A stretch of 64,000 bases of DNA, taken from positions 114,126 to 178,125 of the forward strand of contig NZ_SJOH01000005.1 in the NCBI RefSeq assembly GCF_004331285.1. The letters run 5' to 3'. A program made the position numbers and the translations under genes. Below, piece by piece: positions 49,062 to 59,280 of the stretch. The DNA comes from Acinetobacter sp. ANC 3781 (GTDB lineage: Bacteria; Pseudomonadota; Gammaproteobacteria; Pseudomonadales; Moraxellaceae). The notes under the pieces are model-generated. The model worked only from the letters and a program-made list of their open reading frames with translations. It had not been told where the DNA came from and did no database searches. Every line of letters starts with the position of its first letter. Position 1 is the stretch's first letter.

Positions 49062-49937
49062 ATGAAAAAACTCGGTTTAGCCACTGCTTTATTATTAGCC
49101 ATGACCGGTGCTCAAGCATACCAATTCGAAGTACAAGGTCAATCTGAGTACATCGACACTACAGCAAATGACAAAGATTTTACTGGCGGTGTTCAAGGTA
49201 CTTATTACCTTAAAGATGTCGATTCTTCTAAAGGCCCATTGGCTGAAGCAGCTTTCTTAAACCAAGCGTCTAACATTTCTGTTGCTTATAATTACGGCGA
49301 GTTAGGTTCAAATGGTATTGATGTTGTAGCACATAACTTTGGTGCTAAAGCTGAAGCTTTCATTCCTACTAAATTTGTTCCTGCATACGCAAGTGCTTCT
49401 TATAGCCATACCATCCTTGATTCTAAAAATGCAGCTGTTAACGATAACAACGGCGACCGTTTTGCATTAGAACTTGGTGCTTTTGCTACTAAAAACTTCT
49501 TAATGGCTGTTGGTTATACTAACGTTGCTGACCAAGCTGCTGTAGATGCGTTTAATGTAATGGGTAATGGGATTGCTAAATCTGTTGCTGAAACTGCAAC
49601 AATCGGTCAAGATCAAGACGCAATTACTGCACGTACTAAATATGTGGGTGCGATCGATGACACGAATATGGCAATCGGTTTTGAGTCTGGCATCATTTAT
49701 GGTGATGACACGGCTTACCAGTTAAAAACTGACCTTTATGTAACTCCTAAATTAAGCGTTGGTGCTTCTTACGCTGAATCTAGCTTTGCTGGTACTCCAG
49801 ATAACGCTTGGGGCGCAAATGTAAATTACTTCATTACTCCTGCTGTTGCAGTTGGCGCTTCTTACGTAAATGCAAATGCCGAAGAAGTTGCTCTTGATAC
49901 TCAAACTGTTGGCGTAAATGCTAAATTCCGCTTCTAA
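49062..49937 (+). CDS. omp33-36: Outer-membrane porin of the Omp33-36 type
   Basis: The 291-residue precursor has a signal peptide (MKKLGLATALLLAMTGAQA), then a beta-barrel with alternating pattern and a terminal phenylalanine (VGVNAKFRF), the BamA recognition signature. The start (YQFEVQGQSEYIDTTAND) and YYLKDVDSSKGPLAEAAF resemble the Acinetobacter Omp33-36 water/solute channel linked to carbapenem entry and virulence in A. baumannii. It is highly expressed in that species, and the strong terminator and long leader here fit that. It is monocistronic. Confidence 0.88.
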   Translation: MKKLGLATALLLAMTGAQAYQFEVQGQSEYIDTTANDKDFTGGVQGTYYLKDVDSSKGPLAEAAFLNQASNISVAYNYGELGSNGIDVVAHNFGAKAEAFIPTKFVPAYASASYSHTILDSKNAAVNDNNGDRFALELGAFATKNFLMAVGYTNVADQAAVDAFNVMGNGIAKSVAETATIGQDQDAITARTKYVGAIDDTNMAIGFESGIIYGDDTAYQLKTDLYVTPKLSVGASYAESSFAGTPDNAWGANVNYFITPAVAVGASYVNANAEEVALDTQTVGVNAKFRF

Positions 49938-49960
49938 TTTTTAATTAGAAAAAAAATTCA

Positions 49961-49988
49961 AAAAAGGACGCTTTATGCGTCCTTTTTT
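49961..49988 (+). terminator. Terminator of the porin gene (bidirectional)
   Basis: AAAAAGGACGC (49961-49971), loop TTTAT, GCGTCCTTTTT (49977-49987). Convergent with the BCCT gene. Confidence 0.92.
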
Positions 49989-49999
49989 ATTTTCTAGCT

Positions 50000-51970
50000 T
50001 TATTCAGATGTTCGAACCAAACTTAAAAAATGTAAATGACGTTCATATTGATCAATAATATCTTGCAATAAATCATCTGAAGTCCAATCCATCACATCAT
50101 AGTTCTGACCACCTTCTCTTAAAAAAACTTCCGCTTGATAATAGGTCACTTCATTCGCAGTCATTTCTGGCATAAAGCTCGGTGGAACCGTTTCTCGTAT
50201 CACCACTTGATAGATAAAATTAATTTCATCATGATGATCGACTCTCAATTCCAAGCCATCAGCAATCGAAGCAATCCTCACCGTCAACTTACGCCGTTGA
50301 AACTCCTTTTGCACACTTTGGAAGGCCTTGGATACTTCAGTTTCAATATACTGTTTCACCTCTGCTTCAGTATGCGGATAATGCATAATTAAACCTAAAC
50401 GCTGCTGCCAGCTGCGTGGGTTTTGGATTGCTCGTGGAGTAATGCGTGCCTCTTGTAATGCATTCATTTTGGTGACGTCTAAACGCAAGGCTTTTAATAA
50501 ACCCCAACAAATAAACAGCATAATAAAAGTGAACGGCAAGGCGCTCATCATGGTGGCTGACTGTAATGCACCTAATCCGCCTACTAACAATAGAACAATC
50601 GCCAATACTGCCATCAGTACGGTCCAAAACAATCTTTGCCAAGTAGGAGAATTTTCAGATTTTGCAGTTAAGTAATCGGTCACCAATGCACCCGAATCCG
50701 CAGAAGTCACAAAAAACAGCATCACTAAAAATGTTGCCAGTAAGCTCATGACGCTTGAAAAAGGCAAGCTGTGCAAGAACTCAAATAATGCGACCGATGA
50801 ATCTCGTTGCACCGCCAGAACCAGAGAATGATTCGCTTCATGGAGAATGCTATATAACGCGGCATTTCCCATAAAACCCATCCAGATCAGGGTAAAGCCG
50901 GTCGGAATCAGCAAAACACCCACAATAAATTCACGAATAGTGCGTCCTTTGGATACCCGGGCAATAAACATTCCCACAAATGGCGACCATGAAATCCACC
51001 ATGCCCAATACATAATGGTCCAGCCGCCAATCCAGCCATTGGGCTGATAGGCATAGAGATTAAAAGTCATCGCGAATAAATTTGAGACATATTGCCCGGC
51101 ATTTTGAATGGTGGTCTGTAGCAAATAGATCGAAGAACTGGCAAAAAATACGAACAGCAATAAAATTAGCGCCAGAATTAAATTAAGTTCAGATAGCCGT
51201 TTAATCCCTTTATCTAAGCCTAAAAATACCGACATTGAAGCCATGGCACTGACCACAATAATCAGGATCACTTGAGTCATGGGCGCTTGCTGAATTCCAA
51301 ACAGATAGTTCAGCCCGGAATTGATTTGTGTAACCCCAAAGCCCAAGGTGGTAGCGACACCAAAAACTGTCCCGATGGTGGCAAAGGTATCCACTGCATC
51401 CCCAATTGGGCCATGAATTTTCTGACCAATCATCGGGTATAAAGCAGAACGAATTTTTAGTGGCAGATTATGGCGATAAGCAAAATAAGCCAGTGCCAAT
51501 CCCACGACAGTATAAATTGCCCAGGCATGAAAGCCCCAATGAAAGAAAGTCACACGCATAGACTGCTGTGCAGATTGAATCGTTTCACCCGCACCTTCTG
51601 GGGGTGACACATAATGCATGACCGGTTCGGCAACACCAAAGAACATCAACCCGATCCCCATGCCTGCCGTAAATAACATGGCAAACCAGGAACCATTGCT
51701 ATAACTGGGTTGGCTATGATCAGGACCCAGTTTAATTTTACCCATATCCGATAGCGCAATATAAATCAGTAAAATAAGGAATATTGCGACCGATAATACG
51801 TAAAACCAGCTAAAAGAATCCGTAACCCACTGATTGAGATGTTTGGTAATCAGCTCAAATGAATTGGGGGCTAAAACCACTACTGCCAAGAAGATGACAA
51901 TAATAGCCACCGTACTTAAAAACACATTTGGATTGACATTTGCAAACCAGGATGGATTTTTGGAAGGCAT
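50000..51970 (-). CDS. betT: BCCT-family transporter, BetT-like (choline/betaine uptake)
   Basis: The 656-residue protein has twelve helices with BCCT signatures GMGIGLMFFGVAEPVMHY and the Trp-rich IMYWAWWISWSPFVGMFIARV. It also has the BetT-type long C-terminal cytoplasmic extension (about residues 490-656) that gives osmotic regulation. It should import choline using the proton or sodium gradient. The betIBA genes are not adjacent in this window. A palindrome upstream of the gene overlaps its likely -35 and may be a TetR-family (BetI-type) operator. Confidence 0.88.
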   Translation of the reverse strand: MPSKNPSWFANVNPNVFLSTVAIIVIFLAVVVLAPNSFELITKHLNQWVTDSFSWFYVLSVAIFLILLIYIALSDMGKIKLGPDHSQPSYSNGSWFAMLFTAGMGIGLMFFGVAEPVMHYVSPPEGAGETIQSAQQSMRVTFFHWGFHAWAIYTVVGLALAYFAYRHNLPLKIRSALYPMIGQKIHGPIGDAVDTFATIGTVFGVATTLGFGVTQINSGLNYLFGIQQAPMTQVILIIVVSAMASMSVFLGLDKGIKRLSELNLILALILLLFVFFASSSIYLLQTTIQNAGQYVSNLFAMTFNLYAYQPNGWIGGWTIMYWAWWISWSPFVGMFIARVSKGRTIREFIVGVLLIPTGFTLIWMGFMGNAALYSILHEANHSLVLAVQRDSSVALFEFLHSLPFSSVMSLLATFLVMLFFVTSADSGALVTDYLTAKSENSPTWQRLFWTVLMAVLAIVLLLVGGLGALQSATMMSALPFTFIMLFICWGLLKALRLDVTKMNALQEARITPRAIQNPRSWQQRLGLIMHYPHTEAEVKQYIETEVSKAFQSVQKEFQRRKLTVRIASIADGLELRVDHHDEINFIYQVVIRETVPPSFMPEMTANEVTYYQAEVFLREGGQNYDVMDWTSDDLLQDIIDQYERHLHFLSLVRTSE

Positions 51971-52004
51971 ATATCCTCCAGTTTATATTTTAATTAATGT
52001 GACA

Positions 52005-52016
52005 GACCTATTGGTC
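52005..52016 (-). promoter_or_regulatory. Palindromic operator candidate upstream of the BCCT gene
   Basis: GACC (52005-52008) and GGTC (52013-52016) flank TATT. On the minus strand the motif overlaps TTGACC (52012-52017), a good -35. This is the position expected for a TetR/BetI-type repressor site. Confidence 0.45.
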
Positions 52017-52144
52017 AAACAAAGCATTTATAGAAGATAAATTAAAGACGATTTAAGTAGAACTACATAAAAAACTCAGGCGCATCATAAATTAATGTTA
52101 GCTATAAAGCAGTTACCGTCCTGTAACATAATAAAAACTTGATT

Positions 52145-52837
52145 TTATTTGTTAGTTTTATCCCGGTTAGGTAAATGCGCAATATATTGCAGCGCAATTA
52201 ACCGCGAAACAATCAGCGCCAGGTACATCACACCACAGAACATTTGCAACATGGCCAACACCCGTGCAGGTGCACTCACTGGCATTAAGTCAGATAAACC
52301 CGTTGCTGACTGCAAGCTAAAACTTAAAAACAATAAATCCAGCCAGCTGTGTAAACCAGTCATATTTGAATTGTAAAAACTGCCCGGAACCAAAAGCTGG
52401 CACATGTTATATAAAAAGGCAAAACCCCAAGCAAGCAACGTAAATACAGCACCTGCCGCAAACAGTTCATCTATAGTTAAATAACGGTCTTCAAACATAT
52501 AACGCAATAAACCATATGCAGCACTAAAATAGGCTGCAGCCTCGAAACCATGCGCTGTTACTTGAATCATTGGATGATCTATACCCAATAAACTCAGTGA
52601 AGAAAAAACGACGGCTCCACCCACAAAACTTAAGCCTAAAAATGTAAACATCGGTGTTTGTCGAATAACTTTGGCAATCACCAATAAAACCAATACCCCT
52701 AAAAGCCAAGTCAAAGTCCGATAGGTCATACTATAATTGACGGCTACAGATAATATTAAAATGAAAAATTGCAACAAGATCAGCCAGGCTGAAGGTAATA
52801 AGCGGAAAATCTTCCAAACATGAATAAACGCCTGCAT
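52145..52837 (-). CDS. Ion-channel-like membrane protein (Ion_trans_2 type, degenerate filter)
   Basis: The 230-residue protein has about six hydrophobic helices. The last two enclose a pore-loop-like stretch, LDLLFLSFSLQSATGLSDLM, followed by a helix MFCGVMYLALIVSRLIAL. That resembles the pore module of two-helix potassium channels, but the filter reads ATGLSD instead of T(V/I)GYGD. Potassium selectivity is therefore doubtful. It is transcribed towards the BCCT gene, separated by 174 bases, and may be osmotically related; that is inference. Confidence 0.7.
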   Translation of the reverse strand: MQAFIHVWKIFRLLPSAWLILLQFFILILSVAVNYSMTYRTLTWLLGVLVLLVIAKVIRQTPMFTFLGLSFVGGAVVFSSLSLLGIDHPMIQVTAHGFEAAAYFSAAYGLLRYMFEDRYLTIDELFAAGAVFTLLAWGFAFLYNMCQLLVPGSFYNSNMTGLHSWLDLLFLSFSLQSATGLSDLMPVSAPARVLAMLQMFCGVMYLALIVSRLIALQYIAHLPNRDKTNK

Positions 52838-53095
52838 TCATTACTCCAAGACATGACTATTTTTTGTTTATCAGGGATTTTTCTTTATTTTCATCTAATA
52901 AAATTAGCATGAATTGAACACAATCCTAGCAACACATTTGTATGAAAATCATCAAGAAATTGATTCATCAATACTCTAAATTTAATTTTAAACATTGAAT
53001 CTATGAAGCAAAAAAATAAAAATCAGCTTTAAATAAACCGATTAAATTTGAAACAAGAGCTTATTCATCAAGCACATCATCAATCTTGAGACAAT
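52838..53095. other. Intergenic region
   Basis: About 260 AT-rich bases holding the promoter of the channel-like gene. Nothing else is evident. Confidence 0.3.
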
Positions 53096-53122
53096 AAAAA
53101 AGTCCCCGCAGGGACTTTTTTA
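53096..53122. terminator. Terminator of yjcH-actP
   Basis: AAAAAAGTCCC (53096-53106), loop CGCA, GGGACTTTTTT (53111-53121), perfect stem. Confidence 0.93.
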
Positions 53123-53140
53123 TCGGTTCAATTTTGAGTC

Positions 53141-54856
53141 TTAGTGATCCGACGCTCCAGAGATCCCAATACCCGTTTGTGAACGAACATACTGTGCGTC
53201 AAATGCTTTACGTTCTGCTTGTGCACGTGCTGAGTTATCAGTCACAGAGAACAACCAGCAGCAGAAGAACGACAATGGCATAGCGAAGATTGCAGGACCA
53301 TTAAACGGATTAATTGGTGTATCAGAAATACCTAAGGTATCTACCCAAACTGCTTTAGACAGAACAATCAAGAGTACTGCAAGAGCCAGACCTACAACAC
53401 CGCCAATCACTGCACCGCGCGTGGTTAAACCTTTCCAGAACATTGAAAGTACAAGTACCGGGAAGTTGGCACATGCAGCCACCGAGAATGCCAAACCAAC
53501 CATGAAGGCAACGTTTTGTTTCTCGAATAAAATACCCAAAATCATCGCAAAGATTGCAAGACCTAGAGTCGCAATTTTTGACATACGAAGTTCAGATTCA
53601 GGCGTCGTTTGACCTTTTTTGAATACGTTTGCATACAAGTCATGTGAAATTGCTGAAGCACCCGACAAGGTCAAGCCTGCAACCACAGCAAGAATCGTTG
53701 CGAATGCCACTGCTGAAATGAAGCCCATGAACAAGTCGCCGCCAAGCGCATCACTTAAATGCACCGCAGCCATATTGTTACCACCAACAAGTTCTAACTT
53801 GCCGGTCATTGCCATTTTCGCCACATCAAGGAATTGCGGATTATTCGATACATAAAGAATCGCACCAAAACCAATGATGAAAGTTAAAAGGTAGAAATAA
53901 CCAATGAAACCAGTTGCAACAACTACTGACTTACGAGCTTCTTTAGCATCTTTTACGGTGAAGAAACGCATCAAGATATGGGGTAAACCTGCAGTACCAA
54001 ACATCAATGCCAGACCGAGTGAAATAGCATCTAGAGGATTGGCTGCTAATTTACCTGGCCCCATAATATTGCCGGCTTCTGCCAAACTTACATCATGTAC
54101 TTTAGAGAAGATTTGAATCGATTGTTCAAACATTTCAGTGAAGCTAAAGCCCACACCTTTCATGACCATAAATGCCATAAAGGTCGCGCCTGAAAGTAAC
54201 ATCACCGCTTTAATGATCTGTACCCAAGTAGTTGCCAGCATACCGCCGAAAATCACGTAAGCCATCATTAATAGACCAACGATGACAACAGCAATGTTGT
54301 AGTTCAAACCAAAAAGCAGTTTGATGAGCTGACCTGCCCCAACCATCTGAGCAATTAAGTAGAACGCAACAACCACAAGTGAACTCACAGCTGCCAAAGT
54401 ACGTACCGGCTTTTCTGCCAAACGGAAAGACACCACGTCAGATAAGTTGAATTTACCCAGGTTACGCAGACGTTCAGCCACCAGGAACAATACGATTGGC
54501 CAACCCACCATAAAACCGAGTGAGTAAAGCAAACCGTCAAAACCTGAACTAAAAACCAGTGCAGAAATTCCAAGGAAGGATGCGGCAGACATATAGTCAC
54601 CAGCAATCGCTAAACCATTTTGGAAACCTGAGATCCCCCCACCGGCAGTATAGAAATCCGTGGTACTGGTGGTTTGTTTCGCTGCCCATTTGGTAATCAC
54701 CAAAGTGAAAGCAACAAAAATCACGAACATGATAATGGCATGCCAGTTGGTCGGTTGCTGTTCAGCAGCCCCAAGATCTGGACCAGCCATGACCATACCT
54801 GACATGAACAGCGTTGATGCTGCCAAGGTCTGAGCCTTTAATGAATTCCATTTCAT
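53141..54856 (-). CDS. actP: Cation/acetate symporter ActP
   Basis: The 571-residue sodium:solute symporter begins with a signal-like segment ([17 protein letters not shown]) followed by thirteen helices, as in ActP. Family blocks are [23 protein letters not shown] and [20 protein letters not shown]. It imports acetate and related short carboxylates. The frame is open to 54883, but ATG 54856 follows AAGGACCGCACTAAT, whose TAA is the yjcH stop. The one-base gap shows tight coupling with yjcH. The likely regulator pair (CrbS/CrbR-like) is encoded right next to it. Confidence 0.96.
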   Translation of the reverse strand: MKWNSLKAQTLAASTLFMSGMVMAGPDLGAAEQQPTNWHAIIMFVIFVAFTLVITKWAAKQTTSTTDFYTAGGGISGFQNGLAIAGDYMSAASFLGISALVFSSGFDGLLYSLGFMVGWPIVLFLVAERLRNLGKFNLSDVVSFRLAEKPVRTLAAVSSLVVVAFYLIAQMVGAGQLIKLLFGLNYNIAVVIVGLLMMAYVIFGGMLATTWVQIIKAVMLLSGATFMAFMVMKGVGFSFTEMFEQSIQIFSKVHDVSLAEAGNIMGPGKLAANPLDAISLGLALMFGTAGLPHILMRFFTVKDAKEARKSVVVATGFIGYFYLLTFIIGFGAILYVSNNPQFLDVAKMAMTGKLELVGGNNMAAVHLSDALGGDLFMGFISAVAFATILAVVAGLTLSGASAISHDLYANVFKKGQTTPESELRMSKIATLGLAIFAMILGILFEKQNVAFMVGLAFSVAACANFPVLVLSMFWKGLTTRGAVIGGVVGLALAVLLIVLSKAVWVDTLGISDTPINPFNGPAIFAMPLSFFCCWLFSVTDNSARAQAERKAFDAQYVRSQTGIGISGASDH

Positions 54857-54857
54857 A

Positions 54858-55190
54858 TTAGTGCGGTCCTTTTGCGTTGGCAATTGCTTCTACTTCTCTC
54901 ATCGCTTCTTTTGTTAGCGGATCTAACTTGTTGTTAGCAATATAGGAATACACGCCACAAAGTATAAATGATAATACGATGATGCTTAGACCTAGTGGTA
55001 TGCCCCAAGTTGTTACACCACCACTAAAAGAACTCATTAAGAATTCTTTGTTATAACCGACGAGCAGCATAAAACCCACGTAGACGAACAACATAATTGC
55101 TGTAAGTGTCCAGCTCAGTGTACTTTTTTTACTGACCATCTGTTTAAATTTTGGATTTTGTAGAATTTGTTCTACCTGTCTCTCATCCAT
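54858..55190 (-). CDS. yjcH: DUF485 protein YjcH
   Basis: The 110-residue protein has two membrane helices ([20 protein letters not shown] and [20 protein letters not shown]) and the DUF485 pattern ([19 protein letters not shown]). It is the usual companion of ActP. The frame extends to 55214, but ATG 55190 follows AAAGGAG at seven bases. It heads the yjcH-actP operon and is divergent from the hybrid kinase gene, with a 180-base shared promoter region. Confidence 0.93.
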   Translation of the reverse strand: MDERQVEQILQNPKFKQMVSKKSTLSWTLTAIMLFVYVGFMLLVGYNKEFLMSSFSGGVTTWGIPLGLSIIVLSFILCGVYSYIANNKLDPLTKEAMREVEAIANAKGPH

Positions 55191-55372
55191 AACAATGCTC
55201 CTTTGTGCATCCAATCTTAGGTGCTATTTTTAATTCGAATTATTACGTTGTATAACTTAACAATCTTGTTGGGTTGTTGTAATTAATACTTTGGTCGTTA
55301 AATTTTGATCAATTGAGCGGTCAGATTATCAGATAGGGTATTATTACGATATAGTTTTATACTGCAGGCAAT

Positions 55373-58300
55373 ATGAATAGCTGGCTTATTATCGGGGTTC
55401 TTGCCCTTTATATCGCATTACTTTTTATCTGTGCATTTTTTGGGGAAAAACATGCCAGTCGATTAAGTACCCGCGGACGCATGCTACTCTTTAGTTTAAC
55501 TTTAGGGGTTTATTGTTCATCTTGGACATTTTATGGCGCAACGGGGGCCGCAGTTCGGGAAGGGATTATCTTCCTGCCCATTTATTTAGGACCGTTAATC
55601 TTTGTTGGGGTCGGTTACGATATTTGGCGACGTTTGGGCCGGGTACGTCAACATCATGCTATTTCCTCTATTGCCGACTTTGTTGCCGCACGTTATGGCA
55701 AAAGCGGGACATTGGCGTCACTGGTTACCATTCTTGCCGTCATCGCGATTATTCCTTATTTGGCCTTACAGCTCAGAGCGATTGCCTTAAGTGCCGCCGT
55801 GATTCTGCAACAGGACTCTGGCATAGAAGGCACCACCAATGGCGTGCTGTTCTTAACGGGGATATTGGCCATTTTAGCCATGATTTTTGGGACCCGGCAA
55901 ATTGCCAATACCGAACAGCATGGTGGTTTAATGCTGGCGGTGGCATTTGAATCCTTTGTAAAACTCTTCGCTTTACTTTGTGTCGCCTTATTTTTCGTGT
56001 TTGATTCTCCGGGAAATCTGGCGCAAATTTCAAGTGATGTCGCGGACACCTTTAAAGAGGTTCAACTGTTTGGGGTACCGGAAACGTTTTGGGTACAAAC
56101 GGTATTGGCAGCCTTGGCGATCATTTGTTTGCCGCGCCAATTTCATGTGGCTGTAGTTGAACTACGCGACGAAAAACATATTCGCGGGGCACGTCGCTGG
56201 TTTGCCACTTATCTGATCCTGACCACCATCGCAATTATTCCCATTGCCAGCTGGGCATTACATGCAGCCCCGCACTTTTTAGCCATTCCAGATGTTGCCG
56301 TGCTGTCCTTGCCGCTCAGTTATAATCAGGAATGGTTAACCTTACTGGCCTTTCTGGGTGGTTTTTCTGCATCAACCGGCATGCTGCTGGTGTCATCAGT
56401 CGCCTTGTCGATTATGCTCAGTAATGACCTGATTATGCCGGCACTCTGGCGCACAGGCATAATTTCACGTCACGACAAACGTCTGCCGTTGGTCCTCAAA
56501 TTTACCCGTCGCGTCTGTATTTTAGCAGTCATGTTGCTGGGCTTCCTGTTCTTCCATTTCTTTAATGACATTGACCAACTTTCTGTTTTCGGCTTGCTGG
56601 CATTCAGTGCAGTAGCACAGTTCTCCCCTGCCTTGATTGGGGGACTGTATTGGCGTGGCGGTAGCAAACAAGGGGTTTATGCAGGTCTGATTACCGGCTT
56701 TGTAATGTGGGCGTATACCTTGCTGTTACCGACGGTACTGCGTAGCTTGCCTGCTGAATATAGCCAGTTTTCCCAACAGTTTCTGAGTCTGGGACCTTTG
56801 GGGATTAACTGGTTACGTCCAGAAGCCCTGCTCGGCTTTCAGTCTTTTGCAGCCTTGACCCATGGCGTAGTTTGGTCTTTAGGTCTAAATATCCTGTTAT
56901 ATGTCTGGGTCTCCCGAATTTTCCGCCCCAGTATTGCAGAACAGATTCAAGCAGAAAGTTTCTTCTATTATGAAACCAAGCCCTTGCCGGCACACACCAG
57001 CTCGACTGATATTAGCTACCTCAATCATGATGTGGCGCGTCTGAAAGTGGGAGATTTAATTGCCTTGGCCAAACGGATTACCGGTGAAGGACCCACCACC
57101 CAAGCTTTCCACCAATTCTGCGCACAAAATAATGTCATCCTGAATGAAAATAGCAGTGCCAATGGCATGTGGTGGCGTTTCACCGAGCAATATCTGGCAG
57201 GAACTATTGGTTCAGCTTCTGCGCGTACCCTGCTCACCACGGCGATGGTGAATAATGGCTTAGCCCTCGGTCAAGTGGCGAATATTCTAGATCAGGCCTC
57301 ACAGTGGCAGCGGTTTAATCAAAACCTGATCATGACCATGATTGATCATATGACCCAAGGGGTCAGTGTGGTAGATGAAAACATGTGTCTGGTGGCCTGG
57401 AATAATCAATATTTGAAACTGTTCGATTATCCAAAAGACATTGTCTATGTCGGTTGCCCAATTTCCGATTTAATTCGCTATAACGCGGAACGCGGTGAAT
57501 GCGGTCCGGGTTCGGTGGAAGAGCACGTCCGGAAACGGATTCACTGGATGGCCATGGGGAGCGCGCATGAATTTGAACGGATCCGTAAAGATGGCCGAGT
57601 GATTCAGATGCGCGGTAATCCGATCGAAGGTGGCGGTTTCGTCACCACTTTTGCCGACATTACCGCATTCCGTGAAAACGAAGCCATGCTTGAAGGACGA
57701 GTTCAAGATCGTACCCAACAGCTTGCCAATGCACTTTCCGAGCAACAACTGGCACGCGAACAGGCCGACCGGGCCAACATGTCAAAAAGTCGCTTTATTG
57801 CAGCGGCAAGTCATGACTTGCTACAGCCGATGCATGCTGCGCGTTTGTTTAGTACTGCCTTGGAACAAAGCGTTCAGTCAGATGAAGATCGCAAAACCCT
57901 GCAACAACTTGATCGCGCCTTACATGGGGCAGAAAGCATGCTGTCAGCCTTGCTGGATATTGCCCGTCTGGAAGGCGGAACAATTCAGCCGAAACGTCAG
58001 TCTTATCCTCTACATGACTTGCTCAGTGATTTAGAACTGCAATTTAAATCCATTGCTGCACAACGCGGGATTAAATTCAGTGTGCATGATGCGCAATTCT
58101 GGATTGATACCGACCCGCAATGGATTCGCCGTATTATTCAAAACTTTGTCAGCAATGCCTTGCGTTATACCGCCAGAGGTCGCGTGATTGTCGGTGTGCT
58201 GCGTTCAAGCGATAAACCCAATAACATTCGGATTGGGGTTTGGGATACCGGTCCAGGTATTGCTGAAGAACAACGGATTAAGCTATTTCAGGAATTCGAG

Positions 58301-58864
58301 CGCTGCGGCCACACCTCCCCTTGGGGTGAACAAGGTTTGGGACTCGGTCTGGCCATTGTTCAACGTATGACCAGCATGCTGGACTATCCGGTACATGTCT
58401 ATTCCGAATATGGCAAAGGCTCTTGCTTCATGATTGAAGTACCGATTGTGGAAGCGCCAAAAGTGGTGGCAACACCGGTTCAGGCGATTCCACTGAAAAG
58501 CAAAGCCTATAAAATTTTATGCTTAGACAATGATGAAACCATTTTAGAAGGGATGTCGACCTTGCTGACCAAATGGGGCTATCAAGTGTTTAAAGCGACT
58601 GAACCTGAACAGGCGCTAGAACTGATTCAGCAAGAAAACATTCAGGTATGGCTGGTCGACCAGCATTTAAATAACGGTAAAATTGGTCTCGATTTTATTC
58701 AGGAAAACCGTCAGGAACAGGTCCCTGTGGCGCTGATTACTGCAGATTCTGATCCTGATCTTCCACAATATTTGAAAGACCTGAATATTGTGCTGCTGAA
58801 AAAACCGTTAAAACCGGCATCGCTTCGTTCATGGTTATCTGGATTAAAAATTTCCAGTGATTAA
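55373..58864 (+). CDS. crbS: Hybrid sensor histidine kinase with sodium:solute-symporter sensor (CrbS/MxtR-like)
   Basis: The 1,163-residue protein is an SSS-family transporter-like domain of about thirteen helices (1-510), a cytoplasmic linker, a PAS domain (about 650-770) and a coiled coil. A HisKA dimerisation domain follows, with phospho-acceptor His 814 in AAASHDLLQPMHA. The HATPase has N-box NFVSNALRYT, DTGPGIAE and GLGLGLAIVQ. The C-terminal receiver has the phosphate-accepting Asp in WLVDQHLNNGKIGLDFI (about 1096) and the Lys in LLKKPLKP. In Vibrio and Pseudomonas, CrbS/MxtR with CrbR/ErdR controls acs and actP. The adjacent actP and LuxR-type regulator genes support this assignment. 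Confidence 0.9.
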   Translation: MNSWLIIGVLALYIALLFICAFFGEKHASRLSTRGRMLLFSLTLGVYCSSWTFYGATGAAVREGIIFLPIYLGPLIFVGVGYDIWRRLGRVRQHHAISSIADFVAARYGKSGTLASLVTILAVIAIIPYLALQLRAIALSAAVILQQDSGIEGTTNGVLFLTGILAILAMIFGTRQIANTEQHGGLMLAVAFESFVKLFALLCVALFFVFDSPGNLAQISSDVADTFKEVQLFGVPETFWVQTVLAALAIICLPRQFHVAVVELRDEKHIRGARRWFATYLILTTIAIIPIASWALHAAPHFLAIPDVAVLSLPLSYNQEWLTLLAFLGGFSASTGMLLVSSVALSIMLSNDLIMPALWRTGIISRHDKRLPLVLKFTRRVCILAVMLLGFLFFHFFNDIDQLSVFGLLAFSAVAQFSPALIGGLYWRGGSKQGVYAGLITGFVMWAYTLLLPTVLRSLPAEYSQFSQQFLSLGPLGINWLRPEALLGFQSFAALTHGVVWSLGLNILLYVWVSRIFRPSIAEQIQAESFFYYETKPLPAHTSSTDISYLNHDVARLKVGDLIALAKRITGEGPTTQAFHQFCAQNNVILNENSSANGMWWRFTEQYLAGTIGSASARTLLTTAMVNNGLALGQVANILDQASQWQRFNQNLIMTMIDHMTQGVSVVDENMCLVAWNNQYLKLFDYPKDIVYVGCPISDLIRYNAERGECGPGSVEEHVRKRIHWMAMGSAHEFERIRKDGRVIQMRGNPIEGGGFVTTFADITAFRENEAMLEGRVQDRTQQLANALSEQQLAREQADRANMSKSRFIAAASHDLLQPMHAARLFSTALEQSVQSDEDRKTLQQLDRALHGAESMLSALLDIARLEGGTIQPKRQSYPLHDLLSDLELQFKSIAAQRGIKFSVHDAQFWIDTDPQWIRRIIQNFVSNALRYTARGRVIVGVLRSSDKPNNIRIGVWDTGPGIAEEQRIKLFQEFERCGHTSPWGEQGLGLGLAIVQRMTSMLDYPVHVYSEYGKGSCFMIEVPIVEAPKVVATPVQAIPLKSKAYKILCLDNDETILEGMSTLLTKWGYQVFKATEPEQALELIQQENIQVWLVDQHLNNGKIGLDFIQENRQEQVPVALITADSDPDLPQYLKDLNIVLLKKPLKPASLRSWLSGLKISSD

Positions 58865-58883
58865 ACCTAAATCGTAAACCCGC

Positions 58884-58920
58884 ACGTCCATTCCAGCTTA
58901 CTGAAATGGACGTTTTTTTA
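58884..58920 (+). terminator. Terminator of the crbS-like gene
   Basis: ACGTCCATTCCAG (58884-58896), loop CTTA, CTGAAATGGACGT (58901-58913) with one mismatch, then TTTTTTT. Confidence 0.88.
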
Positions 58921-59280
58921 CGCAAATACACCTATTATTACGATTACTGGCAATTTATTTTTTCATTTATGCAAAACTGTTCAAAAAGCATGAATTTAAG
59001 CGCTGCTGCATTGACCAAAAACTCCAAGCCAGTACTGGCTATGGCAAAGAACATCAAAATTTAAATATACACTTGTATACTTAGTTACAATTTTATAAGT
59101 TATTATTATTAAATATATTTTTTTAATAAAAGTTACATCTATAACTTTAGTCGTATTCCGTTTGTCGCTTTCCTGGATCATATATGAGAGCAACAAGTGA
59201 TCAGTTTAATCTGTCTATCAGTACCTACATAAAACGCTGCCCAAGAAACTGATCATCATAGAAAAATACAGGAGTTTAAG
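58921..59280. other. Intergenic region
   Basis: 360 bases, AT-rich, holding the promoter of the 255-residue gene. No other feature seen. Confidence 0.3.
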
